Origin: a bacterium
GTDB taxonomy: Bacteria; Planctomycetota; Planctomycetia; Planctomycetales; Planctomycetaceae
Reading direction: 5' to 3'
Assembly (NCBI GenBank): GCA_016124895.1
Contig: WGMU01000015.1
Location: forward strand, 1 to 64,000
DNA: 64,000 nt
The notes beneath the pieces are model-generated. The model was not told where the DNA came from and searched no databases. It saw nothing but the letters and a program-made list of their open reading frames with translations. The first letter of the stretch is position 1. Every line of letters starts with the position of its first letter. Positions 63,881 through 64,000 of this stretch are shown here, one piece after another. Made by a program: the position numbers and the translations under genes.

Positions 63881-64000
63881 GACTCGACTGGCTGGCCGTC
63901 TTTCTGCGAGTGCCTGCAGTGCGGCGCGGAACAGTACCGATCCACAGAAATATGATCGTCCGTCGATGAATCAGATCATCCCGCCATCGTTTGCCTTTCG
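63881..64000. other. Non-coding end of window
   Basis: 120 bases after the enolase-superfamily stop with no gene, hairpin or T-tract that I can recognise; may contain the promoter of the next gene. Confidence 0.4.

Overview
The window looks like a chromosomal segment of a planctomycete (Planctomycetota, probably Planctomycetaceae). Evidence: repeated DUF1501, DUF1549/DUF1553 and DUF1552 secretome genes, 'planctomycete cytochrome c' domains, a planctomycete-type ECF sigma factor with an FATTRW start, and high-GC, mostly small operons. No database search was possible. Family calls rest on motifs read from the translations.

Region 1 (1-9,640) is accessory DNA. It starts inside a secreted polymorphic-toxin-like protein whose C-terminus carries a JAMM metalloprotease motif. 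A small acidic ORF (candidate immunity protein) follows, then a decayed second copy of the toxin's shared segment. After an orphan zinc-ribbon membrane protein comes a large FkbH-HAD / SGNH / sulfotransferase-like fusion. It converges on a JmjC-cupin plus DUF6065 pair, which may be a natural-product or peptide-modification locus. The region ends with a broken tyrosine integrase that runs into the 3' half of a tRNA-Arg-like sequence, which suggests the scar of an integrative element.

Region 2 (10-31 kb) holds housekeeping and secretome genes: a Gfo/Idh/MocA oxidoreductase, a rhomboid protease, a CysH-type reductase, a PIG-L deacetylase, DUF1501 plus an RND/MMPL exporter, a DUF6940-like protein, xylulokinase, a PQQ-type beta-propeller, an ECF sigma factor, an exopolysaccharide-type sugar transferase, and a DUF1553 - GH16 - zinc ribbon/LRR - DUF1501 block. 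That block contains a remnant of another DUF1553 gene. A sialidase-like enzyme closes the region.

Region 3 (31-45 kb) has a Wza-like export lipoprotein, a proline-rich lipoprotein, DUF1499, and a complete minus-strand cbb3 oxidase operon: dihaem cytochrome, membrane protein, CcoN, CcoO, two small membrane proteins, CcoI and a SafE-like protein. A divergent cupredoxin-like lipoprotein lies beside it.

Region 4 (45-64 kb) has a DUF1549/1553 plus DUF1552 pair, an FKBP lipoprotein, the start of a Tad/Flp pilus locus (prepilin peptidase, CpaB, CpaC, CpaE, with no CpaF in view), a formylglycine-generating-enzyme lipoprotein, two coupled unknown genes, a membrane protein, a TlpA-like thioredoxin and an enolase-superfamily enzyme.

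Five long intergenic inverted repeats punctuate the window. They differ in sequence but share a layout: arms of 24-33 bp, four of them with 16-19-nt loops and one with a 34-nt loop. They are the most striking structures that the genes do not explain.
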